NCBI RefSeq assembly: GCF_009862265.1
Contig: NZ_WWGX01000104.1
Coordinates: 183 to 64,182, forward strand
DNA: 64,000 nucleotides
Reading direction: 5' to 3'
From: Streptomyces sp. SID8352
Lineage (GTDB): Bacteria; Actinomycetota; Actinomycetes; Streptomycetales; Streptomycetaceae
How positions within the stretch are numbered: position 1 is the stretch's first letter; every line of letters begins with the position of its first letter. Below are positions 1 through 8,442 of the stretch, in pieces. A program made the translations under genes and the position numbers. The notes beneath the pieces are model-generated. The model was not told where the DNA came from and made no database searches. It saw only the letters and a program-made list of their open reading frames with translations.

Positions 1-614
1 AGTTCGGTCCAGTTGGAGAGGGGGAAGACGCGGACGTGTTCGCCGGGGGCGTGGCGGCCGTTGTAGAGGTTCCAGAGTTCGGGGCGCTGGCGGCGGGGGT
101 CCCACTGGGAGAACTCGTCGCGCAGGGAGAAGACGCGTTCCTTGGCGCGGGCCTTCTCCTCGTCGCGGCGTCCGCCGCCGAAGACGGCGTCGAAGCGTTC
201 GGCCTGGATCCTCTCGGTGAGGGGGAGGGTCTGGAGGGGGTTGCGGGTGCCGTCGGGGCGTTCGCGCAGGACACCGCGGTCGATGTAGTCCTGGACGGAG
301 GCGACGTGCAGGCGCAGTTGGTGGCGTTCGGCGGTGCGGTCGCGGTAGGCGAGGACCTCGGGGAAGTTGTGGCCGGTGTCGACGTGCAGCAGGGAGAAGG
401 GGACCGGGGCGGGGGCGAACGCCTTCAGCGCGAGGTGCAGCATCAGGATGGAGTCCTTGCCGCCGGAGAACAGGATCACCGGCCGCTCGAACTCACCCGC
501 CACCTCACGGAAGATGTGCACCGCCTCGGACTCCAGCGCGTCCAGGTGGGAGAGGCCGTACGGGCTGTCCGTACCGCCCTCGCCCCCCTTGACCGCGGCG
601 ACGGTCGTTGTCAT
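1..614 (-). CDS. cysD: Sulfate adenylyltransferase subunit 2, partial (3' end beyond window)
   Basis: Small subunit of ATP sulfurylase, which adenylates sulfate to APS in the cytosol together with the GTPase subunit CysN. The N-terminal 204 residues are visible. They carry the PP-loop pyrophosphatase signature VILFSGGKDS and the conserved segments LLHVDTGHNFPE and FGGGRRDEEKARAKER typical of CysD. The ATG start (reverse complement of 612-614) overlaps the cysC stop by 4 bp, so the two are translationally coupled. The gene is last in the visible minus-strand operon; cysN is expected just outside the window, as inferred from Streptomyces gene order. Confidence 0.95.
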   Translation of the reverse strand, partial: MTTTVAAVKGGEGGTDSPYGLSHLDALESEAVHIFREVAGEFERPVILFSGGKDSILMLHLALKAFAPAPVPFSLLHVDTGHNFPEVLAYRDRTAERHQLRLHVASVQDYIDRGVLRERPDGTRNPLQTLPLTERIQAERFDAVFGGGRRDEEKARAKERVFSLRDEFSQWDPRRQRPELWNLYNGRHAPGEHVRVFPLSNWTE

Positions 615-1177
615 GCCAGTCCCCTTTCGCTGAGCAGGGCGTGGACCGCCGCGGCGGACTCCTGGACGGTCTGGTGCTGCGACTCGATGCGCAGATCCGG
701 CGAGACGGGCTCCTCGTAGGGGTCGTCGACCCCGGTGAGGCCGGTCAGTTCACCGGCGGCCTGCCTGGCGTAGAGGCCCTTCACATCGCGTACGGAGCAC
801 ACGTCGAGCGGGGTGGCGACGTGCACCTGGAGGTACGCGGTGCCGTTGGCCTCGTGCCGCTTGCGGACGGCGTCCCGGCTGTCCGCGTAGGGCGCGATCA
901 CCGGCACCAGCGTCAGCACACCGTGGCTCGCGAGCAGTTCGGCGACGAAGCCGATGCGCTGCACGTTGGTGTGCCGGTCCTCGCGGCTGAACCCGAGCCC
1001 CGCGGAAAGGAATTCGCGGATCTCGTCGCCGTCGAGCACCTCGACGCGGTGGCCGTCCCCGCGGAGCCGGGCGGCCAGCTCGTGCGCGATGGTGGTCTTG
1101 CCGGCGCTCGGCAGACCCGTGAGCCAGACGGTGGCTCCGGTCGTCACGTTCTTCTCCTGGGTCTCGGTGGTCGTCAT
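611..1177 (-). CDS. cysC: Adenylylsulfate kinase
   Basis: 188 aa, normal length for CysC. It phosphorylates APS to PAPS. The P-loop GLPSAGKTT lies near residue 20, followed by the family segments LDGDEIREFLS, GFSREDRHTNVQRIG and DVKGLYARQAAGE. The start chosen is the ATG giving MTTTETQEK; an in-frame GTG ten codons downstream is an alternative. It sits 2 bp after cysH and overlaps cysD by 4 bp. The operon makes both APS reductase (CysH) and APS kinase, so PAPS probably serves sulfation reactions and is not an obligatory intermediate for reduction; that split is inference. Confidence 0.95.
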   Translation of the reverse strand: MTTTETQEKNVTTGATVWLTGLPSAGKTTIAHELAARLRGDGHRVEVLDGDEIREFLSAGLGFSREDRHTNVQRIGFVAELLASHGVLTLVPVIAPYADSRDAVRKRHEANGTAYLQVHVATPLDVCSVRDVKGLYARQAAGELTGLTGVDDPYEEPVSPDLRIESQHQTVQESAAAVHALLSERGLA

Positions 1178-1179
1178 GG

Positions 1180-1890
1180 TCAGCCGTGCAGTCCGCACTC
1201 GGTCTTGGAGCGGCCCGACCAGCGGCCGGAACGGGCGTCCTCGCCCTCCAGTACCCGGCGGGTGCAGGGGGCGCAGCCGACGGAGGCGTAGCCGTCCATC
1301 AGCAGGGGGTTGGTGAGGACCCCGTGCTCGGCCACGTACGCCTCCACGTCCTGCTGGGACCAGCGGGCGATGGGCGCGATCTTCACCTTGCGGCGCTTCT
1401 CGTCCCAGCCGACCACCGGGGTGCCGGCCCGGGTGGGGGACTCGTCGCGGCGCAGGCCGGTGGCCCAGGCCCGGTACCCCTCCAGCCCCTCCTCCAGCGG
1501 CTTGACCTTGCGCAGTGCGCAGCACAGGTCGGGATCGCGGTCGTGCAGCTTCGGCCCGTACTCGGCGTCCTGCTCGGCGACGGTCTGCCGCGGGGTGAGG
1601 GTGATGACGTTGACGTCCATCACGGCCTCGACGGCGTCGCGGGTGCCGATGGTCTCGGGGAAGTGGTAGCCGGTGTCCAGGAACACGACGTCCACGCCGG
1701 GCAGGACCCGGGAGGCGAGGTGGGCGACGACGGCGTCCTCCATCGAGGAGGTGACGCAGAAGCGGCTGCCGAAGGTGTCGGCGGCCCACCTCAGGATGTC
1801 CAGCGCGTCGGCGTCCTCCAGTTCGCGGCCCGCCCGCTCGGCCAGTTCCCGCAGGCCCTCAACGCCGGTGCCGTCCTGAGTGACCGTCAT
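1180..1890 (-). CDS. cysH: Assimilatory APS reductase (4Fe-4S type)
   Basis: 236 aa from an ATG at 1890. It reduces adenylylsulfate to sulfite using thioredoxin. The PP-loop region is present (SSMEDAVV, VVFLDTGYHFPET). The iron-sulfur ligands that separate APS reductases from PAPS reductases are Cys123-Cys124 (DLCCALRKV) and Cys206/Cys209 (CAPCTRR). The catalytic C-terminal ECGLH motif is at Cys232. Its start overlaps the stop of the upstream zinc-ribbon gene by 4 bp. The substrate preference is read from the paired Cys motif, an established rule for this family. Confidence 0.95.
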   Translation of the reverse strand: MTVTQDGTGVEGLRELAERAGRELEDADALDILRWAADTFGSRFCVTSSMEDAVVAHLASRVLPGVDVVFLDTGYHFPETIGTRDAVEAVMDVNVITLTPRQTVAEQDAEYGPKLHDRDPDLCCALRKVKPLEEGLEGYRAWATGLRRDESPTRAGTPVVGWDEKRRKVKIAPIARWSQQDVEAYVAEHGVLTNPLLMDGYASVGCAPCTRRVLEGEDARSGRWSGRSKTECGLHG

Positions 1891-2066
1891 ATCTCCTCCT
1901 CTCCGGTGGAGTCGGACCGGAGTCCCTGGGCGAGCAGCCCGAGGAACTTCAGCTGGAACGCGCGGCCGCAGCCCGCGCACTCCCAGGCCCCGCGGCCCTC
2001 CTCACCGGGACGCAGGTCCTCCTCGCCGCAGTAGGGGCAGTAGAAGGGGGCGGCACGCTCGCTCAC
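1887..2066 (-). CDS. Small zinc-ribbon protein in sulfite reductase-cysH operon
   Basis: 59 aa with a GTG start at 2066 and ATGA overlaps with both neighbours, so it is translated as an integral part of the operon. Two CxxC pairs (CPYC near residue 10, CAGC near residue 30) form a zinc or iron ribbon; the rest is acidic and ends EEEI. Streptomyces genomes carry a short hypothetical gene at this exact place between the sulfite reductase and cysH. Its function is not known to me. A role as an electron-transfer or chaperone partner of the reductase is possible but purely contextual. Confidence 0.85.
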   Translation of the reverse strand: MSERAAPFYCPYCGEEDLRPGEEGRGAWECAGCGRAFQLKFLGLLAQGLRSDSTGEEEI

Positions 2067-3760
2067 GACAGGGACTCCTCCGAGGCGCGGGCGGTCCAGG
2101 TGGCGAAGCGCTCGCCGTCCTCGCGCTCGGCGAGGTACCGCTTGAGGACGCGCTCGATGTAGTCGGGCAGGTCGTCGGAGGTGACCTTGAGGCCGCGCAC
2201 CTTGCGGCCGAAGGACGGCTCCAGGCCGAGGGCGCCGCCCAGGTGCACCTGGTAGCCGCCGACCTGGTTGCCCTCGGCGTCGGTCATGAGCTGGCCCTTG
2301 AGGCCGATGTCGCCGGTCTGGATGCGTGCGCAGGCGTTCGGGCAGCCGTTGATGTTGATGGTGAGCGGCTCGTCGAACTCCGGGAGGCGGCGCTCCAGTT
2401 CGTCGATCAGGTCGCTGCCGCGCTGCTTGGTCTCGCCGATGGCGAGCTTGCAGAACTGGATGCCGGTGCAGGCCATCGTGCCGCGCCGGAAGGACGAGGG
2501 GGCGACCCGCAGGTCGAGCGACTCCAGGCCCTCGACCAGGGAGTCGACCCGGTCGCCCGGCACGTCCAGGATGATCATCTTCTGCTCGACGGTGGTCGAG
2601 ACCCGGCCCGAGCCGTGCGCCTCGGCCAGCTCCGCGACCTTGGTCAGCAGGGAGCCGTCCATGCGGCCGACGCGCGGGGCGAAGCCGACGTAGAAGCGGC
2701 CGTCCTTCTGCCGGTGCACGCCGATGTGGTCGCGCCACTGCTGGGCGGGCATCTCGGGTGCCGGACCGTCGATCAGCTTGCGGCCGAGGTAGTCGTCCTC
2801 CAGGACCTGGCGGAACTTCTCCGCGCCCCAGTCCGAGACGAGGAACTTCAGCCGCGCGCGGTTGCGCAGCCGGCGGTAGCCGTGGTCGCGGAAGATCGAG
2901 GTGACGCCCTCCCAGACGTCCGGCACCTCGGGCTCGGGCACCCAAGCACCCAGCCGCACGCCGAACTTGGGGTTGGTCGACAGTCCGCCGCCGACCCACA
3001 GGTCGAAGCCCGGGCCGTGCTCGGGGTGGACCACGCCGACGAAGGCGATGTCGTTGATCTCGTGCGCCACGTCGAGCAGCGGCGAACCGGAGACGGCGGT
3101 CTTGTACTTGCGCGGCAGGTTGGAGAAGGCCGGGTTGCCGATGTAGCGGCGGGCGATCTCGTCGAGCGCGGCGGAACCGTCGATGATCTCGTCCTCGGCC
3201 ACTCCCGCGACCGGCGAGCCGAGCATGCCGCGCGGGCAGTCGCCGCACGCCTCGGTGGTGGACAGGCCGACGGCCTCCAGCCGCTCCCAGACCGCCGGGA
3301 CGTCCTCGATGCGGATCCAGTGGAACTGGATGTTCTGCCGGTCGGTGATGTCGGCGGTGCCGCGGGCGTAGGTCTCGGAGACCTCGCCGATGGCGCGGAG
3401 TTGTTCGGTGGTGAGTCGTCCGCCGGTGACGCGGACGCGCATCATGAAGAACTCGTCCTCCAGCTCCTCCGGCTCCAGCAGCCCGGTGCGTCCGCCGTCG
3501 ATCCCGGGGCGGCGCTGGGTGTACAGGCCCCACCAGCGGAAACGCCCGCGCAGATCGTTCGGGTCGATCGAGTCGAAGCCCCGCTTGGAGTAGATCGTCT
3601 CAATGCGTGTCCGCACATTGAGACTGTCGTCGTCCTTCTTGAACTGCTCGACGCCGTTGAGCGGGGTGAAGTGCCCCGCGGCCCACTGGCCTTCACCGCG
3701 GTGACGGCTCACCTTGCGGCGGGGAGTCGTGGCAGCAGGCTTCGGCGGAGTGGCGGCCAT
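2063..3760 (-). CDS. Ferredoxin-dependent nitrite/sulfite reductase
   Basis: 565 aa siroheme/4Fe-4S enzyme that reduces sulfite to sulfide in six electrons. It has the two-fold repeated nitrite/sulfite reductase layout: an N-terminal ferredoxin-like half with TDRQNIQFHW and GDCPRGMLGSP, and a C-terminal half with the cluster/siroheme ligands CTGIQFC and NGCPNAC. The ATG at 3760 is preferred over a GTG three codons upstream because GAAGGA lies about 10 nt before the ATG but directly abuts the GTG. First structural gene of the cys operon, downstream of a leader peptide ORF. Placement beside cysHCD points to sulfite, not nitrite, as substrate. Confidence 0.93.
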   Translation of the reverse strand: MAATPPKPAATTPRRKVSRHRGEGQWAAGHFTPLNGVEQFKKDDDSLNVRTRIETIYSKRGFDSIDPNDLRGRFRWWGLYTQRRPGIDGGRTGLLEPEELEDEFFMMRVRVTGGRLTTEQLRAIGEVSETYARGTADITDRQNIQFHWIRIEDVPAVWERLEAVGLSTTEACGDCPRGMLGSPVAGVAEDEIIDGSAALDEIARRYIGNPAFSNLPRKYKTAVSGSPLLDVAHEINDIAFVGVVHPEHGPGFDLWVGGGLSTNPKFGVRLGAWVPEPEVPDVWEGVTSIFRDHGYRRLRNRARLKFLVSDWGAEKFRQVLEDDYLGRKLIDGPAPEMPAQQWRDHIGVHRQKDGRFYVGFAPRVGRMDGSLLTKVAELAEAHGSGRVSTTVEQKMIILDVPGDRVDSLVEGLESLDLRVAPSSFRRGTMACTGIQFCKLAIGETKQRGSDLIDELERRLPEFDEPLTININGCPNACARIQTGDIGLKGQLMTDAEGNQVGGYQVHLGGALGLEPSFGRKVRGLKVTSDDLPDYIERVLKRYLAEREDGERFATWTARASEESLS

Positions 3761-3899
3761 GGGGTACACGTCCTTCGGGACAGGCGGGAATGCGGCTCTG
3801 ACCTGCGCTCACGGCGCATGGGCATACGGGCGCGTCGTTGCGCGGGAAAGAGGCGAAATGCGAGGGGATCCGGTGGTGCTGGGCGCTTCGGGAGTGCTC

Positions 3900-3983
3900 T
3901 CAGCAGGCCGGACAGATGGCGCTGGACATACGGCCGAGGTCGACGTGCCGCCGACTCACCAAGGCAATTCCAGTTCCGAACAT
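3900..3983 (-). CDS. Putative sulfur-operon leader peptide, 27 aa
   Basis: Short ORF from ATG at 3983 to TGA at 3902-3900, reading MFGTGIALV, then SRRHVDLGRMSSAICPAC. The block RRHVDLGRMSSAIC is the signature of a family of short Streptomyces putative leader peptides found upstream of sulfur metabolism genes. It lies 139 nt before the sulfite reductase start, and the two Cys codons sit at its very end, as expected for ribosome stalling when charged Cys-tRNA is short. No strong Shine-Dalgarno and no clear attenuator hairpin were found by eye, so the regulatory mechanism is inference. The peptide assignment itself is strong. Confidence 0.85.
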   Translation of the reverse strand: MFGTGIALVSRRHVDLGRMSSAICPAC

Positions 3984-4109
3984 GGCGGAAGCGTCGCACG
4001 GCGATCTGGACCCAGTCCAGCTTAATCCGCGATGTGGACGTCCATGTCTCGCCCTGTAAGACAACAGTGCTGTGCGTCACACGTCCGAAAACGGACGTGT
4101 CGGTGCAGG

Positions 4110-4682
4110 TCAGGAGAGGAACGCCCCCGGCCATGGCCCCGGAGTGGCAACCTCCGTTTCCTCCTCGACCTTGGTGTCGAAGAGACGGAAGCCCCTGCGC
4201 TGGTAGTTGTCCATCGCGAACTCGCCGTCCTTGCTGCAGGTGTGCAGCCAGACCCGCTTGGTCCCGGCCACCCCGGGCCAGCGCTCCGCGAGGTCCCAGG
4301 CGCGGGCGGTTCCGTACGAGAGGAGGTGGCCCCCGATGCCCCGGCCGCGGAAGGCGTGGATCAGACCGAAGTACTCGATCTCCACGACGCCGTCGTCGCC
4401 CGCCACCAACTCCACGTAACCGGCCGGGGTTCCGCTCTCGTACGCCACCCAGGTCTCGACGCCGGGGCGCTCCAGGTGCTCGCGCCAGCGCGGGTGGCTC
4501 CACACCAGCCGGTCGGTCCACCGGATGTCGGCGCCGACGGAGGCGTACAGGAAGCGGCTGAACTCGGGGGAGGGCACCTCGGAGCGGACGACGCGGACGT
4601 CGCCCTCCGGGGCGGCGGCCGGCAGCAGGTCCGTCGGCGCGGTCTGCTCCAGGGACCAGGTGGTCACGGCGATGTTGGTCAT
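4110..4682 (-). CDS. GNAT-family N-acetyltransferase
   Basis: 190 aa with the GNAT acetyl-CoA binding region near residues 105-125 (IEYFGLIHAFRGRGIGGHLL, R/Q-x-x-G-x-G/A type) and a C-terminal YQRRGFRLFDTK, the usual beta-strand after the bulge. Start is the ATG at 4682. Substrate cannot be told from sequence. It is transcribed in the same direction as the cys operon but separated by about 350 bp containing the leader peptide, so it is probably its own unit. Streptomyces genomes often carry a GNAT gene next to this sulfite reductase locus. Confidence 0.9.
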   Translation of the reverse strand: MTNIAVTTWSLEQTAPTDLLPAAAPEGDVRVVRSEVPSPEFSRFLYASVGADIRWTDRLVWSHPRWREHLERPGVETWVAYESGTPAGYVELVAGDDGVVEIEYFGLIHAFRGRGIGGHLLSYGTARAWDLAERWPGVAGTKRVWLHTCSKDGEFAMDNYQRRGFRLFDTKVEEETEVATPGPWPGAFLS

Positions 4683-4754
4683 GGCGGTCAGAAAACCATC
4701 CGCCCCGGAGGTCTGTCGAACGGCGCCGGACGATCCCGCTCCGGCGCCGCGGCG

Positions 4755-6065
4755 TCAGTCGTCGAGGGCCCGGTCCAGCTCGGCCAGGGGCAGGGCGAAC
4801 AGCGTCCGGCCCGACTGGGACCAGACCTCGCCCGTCTGCGCCCAGTACGCCAGTGATCCGGCCTCACCGCTCCAGCACAGGTGCGACCGGTCCGATCCGC
4901 ACCGCGCGGTCCGCGCCCCCTCGGTGTCCTGCCGCCAGAGCATCCCGCGCCCGCCGTGCTCCCCGGCCGCGCGGCCCAGGTACCAGTCGGAGCGCTCGGC
5001 GCCCTCCGGGCGGTGCGCCAGGATGCCCCCGACGTCGGCCGCGCCCGTCTCGTACGCCTCGGCGGCGTCGACGTGCCCGGCGTGGTCGGCGGCGGGGAGC
5101 CCGGCGCGGTCCGGGTCGGCGCTCAGCGGGTAGCGCCAGAGCCGGGTCGGGCGGTCGGCGCCCGCGGGCACCCGCTCGCTCGCGACCAGGGTGCCGGGGG
5201 CGGTGCCCCGGTCCACCGCGAGCGCGGCGGGGCGTGCGGCCCCGGCGGTGTCGGACAGCCGGTAGGTGGCGACGGCGGGCAGCACGTACCGCTGGCCGTG
5301 CGCGGCCCAGCCGCCGGGCACCCGGCCGACGGTGTCCGCGTCGGTGGTGGCGCGCTGGACCCGGTCCACGTCGTACACGTACAGCGCGTCGCGGTCACCG
5401 CTGCCGGTGGTGACGATCAGCTTGTCGCCGTACCAGACCATGCCGCTGACGGGGGAGGACAGTGCCCGGTAGTCCCGCCCGCCGTCGACCGGGACGGCGA
5501 GCAGCGCGGAGGTGTAGGTGAGCCGGGCCGGGTCGTCGGCGTCGATGAACGAGACGCGGGCGGCGCCTCCCCGGGAGCTGCCGTCGTCCTGGCTCCAGGC
5601 GGCCAGCAGGACCCGGTGGTCGCGCCAGCGGCCCTTCGCCCCGGCATCGCCGGAGGTGGTGACCGCGCCGGGCAGCCAGCCCCGGGTGCCGTCCTCGTCC
5701 CAGCAGTAGACCCGGGTGGCCGACGGGCTGACCGGCAGGTTGCCCCGGTCGGCGGCGGAGCAGTCGTCGGTCCCGAGCAGCACCCGGTCGGTGGAGCCGA
5801 GCAGGGTGTCGGCGTCCACCGGCCCGCCCATCGCGGACGAGAGCCGGTCGAGCCACTGCCCCGGCACGGGCTGCTCGGTGAGGCGGAGGTCGAGGGTGCG
5901 GTCGGCGGCGCTCAGCGGCCTGAGCCCGCCGGGTGCGTCGGCCACCTCCGCCTGCGAGGTGCTGATCAGCGTGGCGGCACCGGTCAGGGCGAGGGCCGCC
6001 CCGGTCAGGGCCGCGCGCAGGGCTCTGCCGCGCCGGCGTCGGCGGTGTCTGCCGCGCTGTCTCAT
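4755..6065 (-). CDS. Secreted hypothetical protein with Arg-rich signal peptide
   Basis: 436 aa. The N-terminus MRQRGRHRRRRRGRALR is followed by a hydrophobic Ala/Leu stretch and a likely AxA-type cleavage around residue 38-40, so it is exported. The mature part has repeated short stretches ending in Trp/Tyr-rich turns (RVYCWDEDG, RDHRVLLAAWS, GMVWYGDKL, RTLFALPL) and many D/G turns, suggesting repeated beta-blades as in a beta-propeller. That fold is a guess. No catalytic motif recognised. It stands alone, 72 bp upstream of the GNAT gene start on the same strand. Confidence 0.8.
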   Translation of the reverse strand: MRQRGRHRRRRRGRALRAALTGAALALTGAATLISTSQAEVADAPGGLRPLSAADRTLDLRLTEQPVPGQWLDRLSSAMGGPVDADTLLGSTDRVLLGTDDCSAADRGNLPVSPSATRVYCWDEDGTRGWLPGAVTTSGDAGAKGRWRDHRVLLAAWSQDDGSSRGGAARVSFIDADDPARLTYTSALLAVPVDGGRDYRALSSPVSGMVWYGDKLIVTTGSGDRDALYVYDVDRVQRATTDADTVGRVPGGWAAHGQRYVLPAVATYRLSDTAGAARPAALAVDRGTAPGTLVASERVPAGADRPTRLWRYPLSADPDRAGLPAADHAGHVDAAEAYETGAADVGGILAHRPEGAERSDWYLGRAAGEHGGRGMLWRQDTEGARTARCGSDRSHLCWSGEAGSLAYWAQTGEVWSQSGRTLFALPLAELDRALDD

Positions 6066-6494
6066 CGCACCTCCAGTGGCACCCCGTCAACGGCGCCCGG
6101 CGGTGCTCGCGTTGGCCGGGGCGCCGCCCCGGGCGGTCCGCAGTGGATGGTACGGCAGAAGGGTGCGCGGGTGGACGCCGACGCCGCGATTACGGGAAAC
6201 CCCCCTCGTTCAGAGGGCTGGCGGGGCGGACGGAAGGGACGCGGGGGACAGACCGGACGGGTGCGGCGCCTGGGGTGCGTGGGGCACAGGAGGCGAGGGA
6301 GGTGCGCCGGAGGCGAGGAGCGGGCCCGGGGAGGCGGAGGGGCGGGGGCTGCCGGGGGTGTCGGGGGTGTCGGCCGTGCTCGGTGGGAGCGGGTTGCCAG
6401 GGACGCCGGCCGCGCTCGGCGGGCTCGGGGCGTCCGGGGCCCGGGGGCGTCGCCCTCTCCGCCCCGGCCGCCGTTCCCGCCCCGGCCGGGGGCA
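6066..6494. other. Intergenic, GC-rich low complexity, promoter region for the secreted protein
   Basis: 429 bp between the secreted-protein start and the end of the GAF-regulator gene. The right two thirds are G-rich runs (ggcggaggggcggggg type) without a convincing gene. Near 6143-6148 the minus strand reads TACCAT, a possible -10 element for the secreted protein. Open frames here are shadows of high GC content. Confidence 0.5.
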
Positions 6495-7964
6495 TCAGGG
6501 TGCCCGGAGGTCCGGGGTGCCGGCCGCTCCCGCGGGGTGTGCTGCGCCTGGTGGGGTGGCCACCGCCCCGTTCGTCGGGCCGTTCGTTCCCGCCGCTCCC
6601 GCCGCTCCCGCCGTTCCGCACGTGCCCGCCGGTTCCGTCGCCCACTCCGTGGTCCCCGCCGGTTCCGTCGCCCCCTCCGCGGTCCGGCGGGTGGCGCGGT
6701 GGGCGCGGACGGTGGGGGAGACGGCGTGGGGGAGGAGGTCGCCGGGGTCGTCGGGGAGCCGCACCTCGACCTCCGTGGCATCGCAGAAACGATACGGCCG
6801 ATGTTCGAGGTACGTCCCCAGATAGCGCCGCACCCGGGACATCTCCGCCCGTACGGTGACCGTGCGGGCCGGGTCGTCGAAGAGGTCCCCGGCCAGCCCC
6901 GCCGCGCTCCGCCCGTCCCGGTGCACGGCCAGGAGGTACAGCAGCTCCGCGTGCCGGGGGCTGAGTTCCCTGGTCCAGGAGCCCGCCCCGCACTGCACGC
7001 GCAGCGACCGGCGGCGCGGGTGGGAGAGGTCCAGCACGATCCGGCCCGGGCCGTGCGGGCCGGGCTCCGAGGCGGTCCGCAACAGCCAGCCGTCGCCCAG
7101 CGGCTCCAGGGTGCACGCCCCCAGCGTCGGCAGCCACCGCGCGCCCGCGGCCGGGGACTTGGGCAGGGCCACGCGCTCCGTGTACGGCATCCCGGTGATC
7201 GCCGCGGTCCAGCCGTCCGCGTCGACGACCACGGCGCGGCCGTCGAGCCGTGCCAGCACCGGGGCGGCCGTGGCCCGCAGCCGTTCCAGGGACCGCAGGT
7301 GCCGCTCGCGCAGCCGGGCCTCGGCGAGCTTGGCCACCGCGTCGACCCACGCGAGGGTGGCGGGGTGCATCGTCTCCAGCGGTCCGCTGATGTCGACGAC
7401 GCCGAGGAGCCGGCCGTTGCGCGGGTCCGTGACGGGTGCCCCGGCGCAGGTCCAGGTGGTGTGCGAGCGGACGAAGTGCTCGGCGGCGAAGACCTGGACG
7501 GGGCACCGGGTGACGGCCGGGGTGCCGACGCCGTTGGTGCCGACGACGTCCTCCCGCCAGTCGGCGCCCGGCTCGAAGCCGAGGCCGTCGGCCCTGCGCA
7601 GCACCTTGGCGCTGCCCTCGCGCCAGAGCACGCGGCCCTCGTCGTCGGCGACGACCATGATGTGGTGGGCGGTGTCGGCCACCGAGAGCAGGCCCTCGCG
7701 CAGGACGGGCAGCACATGGCGCAGAGGGGAGGTCTCCCGTCTGCGCTCCAGTTCCTCGCGGGAGAGCAGCCCGGACCGGACGTCGTGGTCGGGGTCGACC
7801 CCGCCGCGCAGCATCCGCTCCCAGGACCGCTCGATCACGGGGCGGGGCGGGGCCGGTCCGTCGCGGCCGGCGAGCCTGGCGGAGCGGATCTCGTTCAGCA
7901 TCCGCGCCGTGCGCGCGGTGTCCCCGGCGGCGAACGTCGTTGCGCCCAGCGGCGAAAGTGCCAC
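6495..7964 (-). CDS. GAF-domain transcriptional regulator (acetoin/glycerol-metabolism activator type)
   Basis: 489 aa from the GTG at 7964, which has a strong GGGAGGA Shine-Dalgarno four bases upstream; longer upstream readings lack one. An N-terminal segment RPVIERSWERML with RHVLPVLREGL is followed by a GAF domain (IMVVADDEGRVLWREGS, GTNGVGTPAVTRCPVQVFAAEHF, GVVDISGPL) as in AcoR-like regulators. It lacks the sigma-54 AAA+ domain, which is usual for Streptomyces members. The middle-to-C-terminal region resembles a winged helix (SPRHAELLYLLAVHRDG, VRAEMSRVRRYLG). The last about 60 residues are a disordered TEPAG/Ala-Gly tail. Target genes are not evident nearby. Confidence 0.85.
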   Translation of the reverse strand: MALSPLGATTFAAGDTARTARMLNEIRSARLAGRDGPAPPRPVIERSWERMLRGGVDPDHDVRSGLLSREELERRRETSPLRHVLPVLREGLLSVADTAHHIMVVADDEGRVLWREGSAKVLRRADGLGFEPGADWREDVVGTNGVGTPAVTRCPVQVFAAEHFVRSHTTWTCAGAPVTDPRNGRLLGVVDISGPLETMHPATLAWVDAVAKLAEARLRERHLRSLERLRATAAPVLARLDGRAVVVDADGWTAAITGMPYTERVALPKSPAAGARWLPTLGACTLEPLGDGWLLRTASEPGPHGPGRIVLDLSHPRRRSLRVQCGAGSWTRELSPRHAELLYLLAVHRDGRSAAGLAGDLFDDPARTVTVRAEMSRVRRYLGTYLEHRPYRFCDATEVEVRLPDDPGDLLPHAVSPTVRAHRATRRTAEGATEPAGTTEWATEPAGTCGTAGAAGAAGTNGPTNGAVATPPGAAHPAGAAGTPDLRAP

Positions 7965-8041
7965 AGATCCTCCCGGATGTCCGTCCCCCTCATACTGCCC
8001 TCTCGCGGGGTGGGAGGGGGACCCGTCCGGACACACTCGGC

Positions 8042-8101
8042 GACAAGTTTGCAACCCCCTGCAACCCTGGCGGCTCTCCCGGCGACTGTCCGAAACTTGT
8101 C
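8042..8101. promoter_or_regulatory. Inverted repeats upstream of the GAF regulator
   Basis: A 9-bp inverted repeat GACAAGTTT (8042-8050) / AAACTTGTC (8093-8101) encloses a second palindrome TTGCA-N6-TGCAA starting at 8049. The pair lies about 80-140 bp upstream of the regulator start and is AT-richer than its surroundings. It looks like an operator for the regulator or for a divergent unit. No factor is assigned. Confidence 0.45.
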
Positions 8102-8442
8102 CCACGCCGCCCCGAGCGGCGGACACGGCCCGTGAGGGCCGGTGGCGGGGGTGGTGCCGTGTCGGCGCAGCACCACCCCCGCACAACGCGTCGACGCCGC
8201 CCGAGCGGGCGGCCCGTTCCGCGCGGTGCCTGCGCGCGGCGCGCGGGCGGGGCGGTCGCACGTTCTGGCCGAGTTCCGTCCCCCCCGCCCGTGGTCGCGC
8301 CCGCGGGGGTCACGGGCCCCGACGCCAACGGGGTGGCCCTCGGCGCCCGGCGGTCACGGCGCCATTCCCTCCCGTTGGCCCGGCCCAGGCCGCCCTGTGT
8401 GCGGGCGCCGAGGCCCCACCCGCCCCAGGCGCGCGCCACCCC

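Noticed and set aside
1880..4561. Long plus-strand open frame across the cys operon (about 890 codons)
   Set aside because: It is the antisense shadow of cysH, the zinc-ribbon gene and the sulfite reductase, which have clear family motifs on the minus strand.
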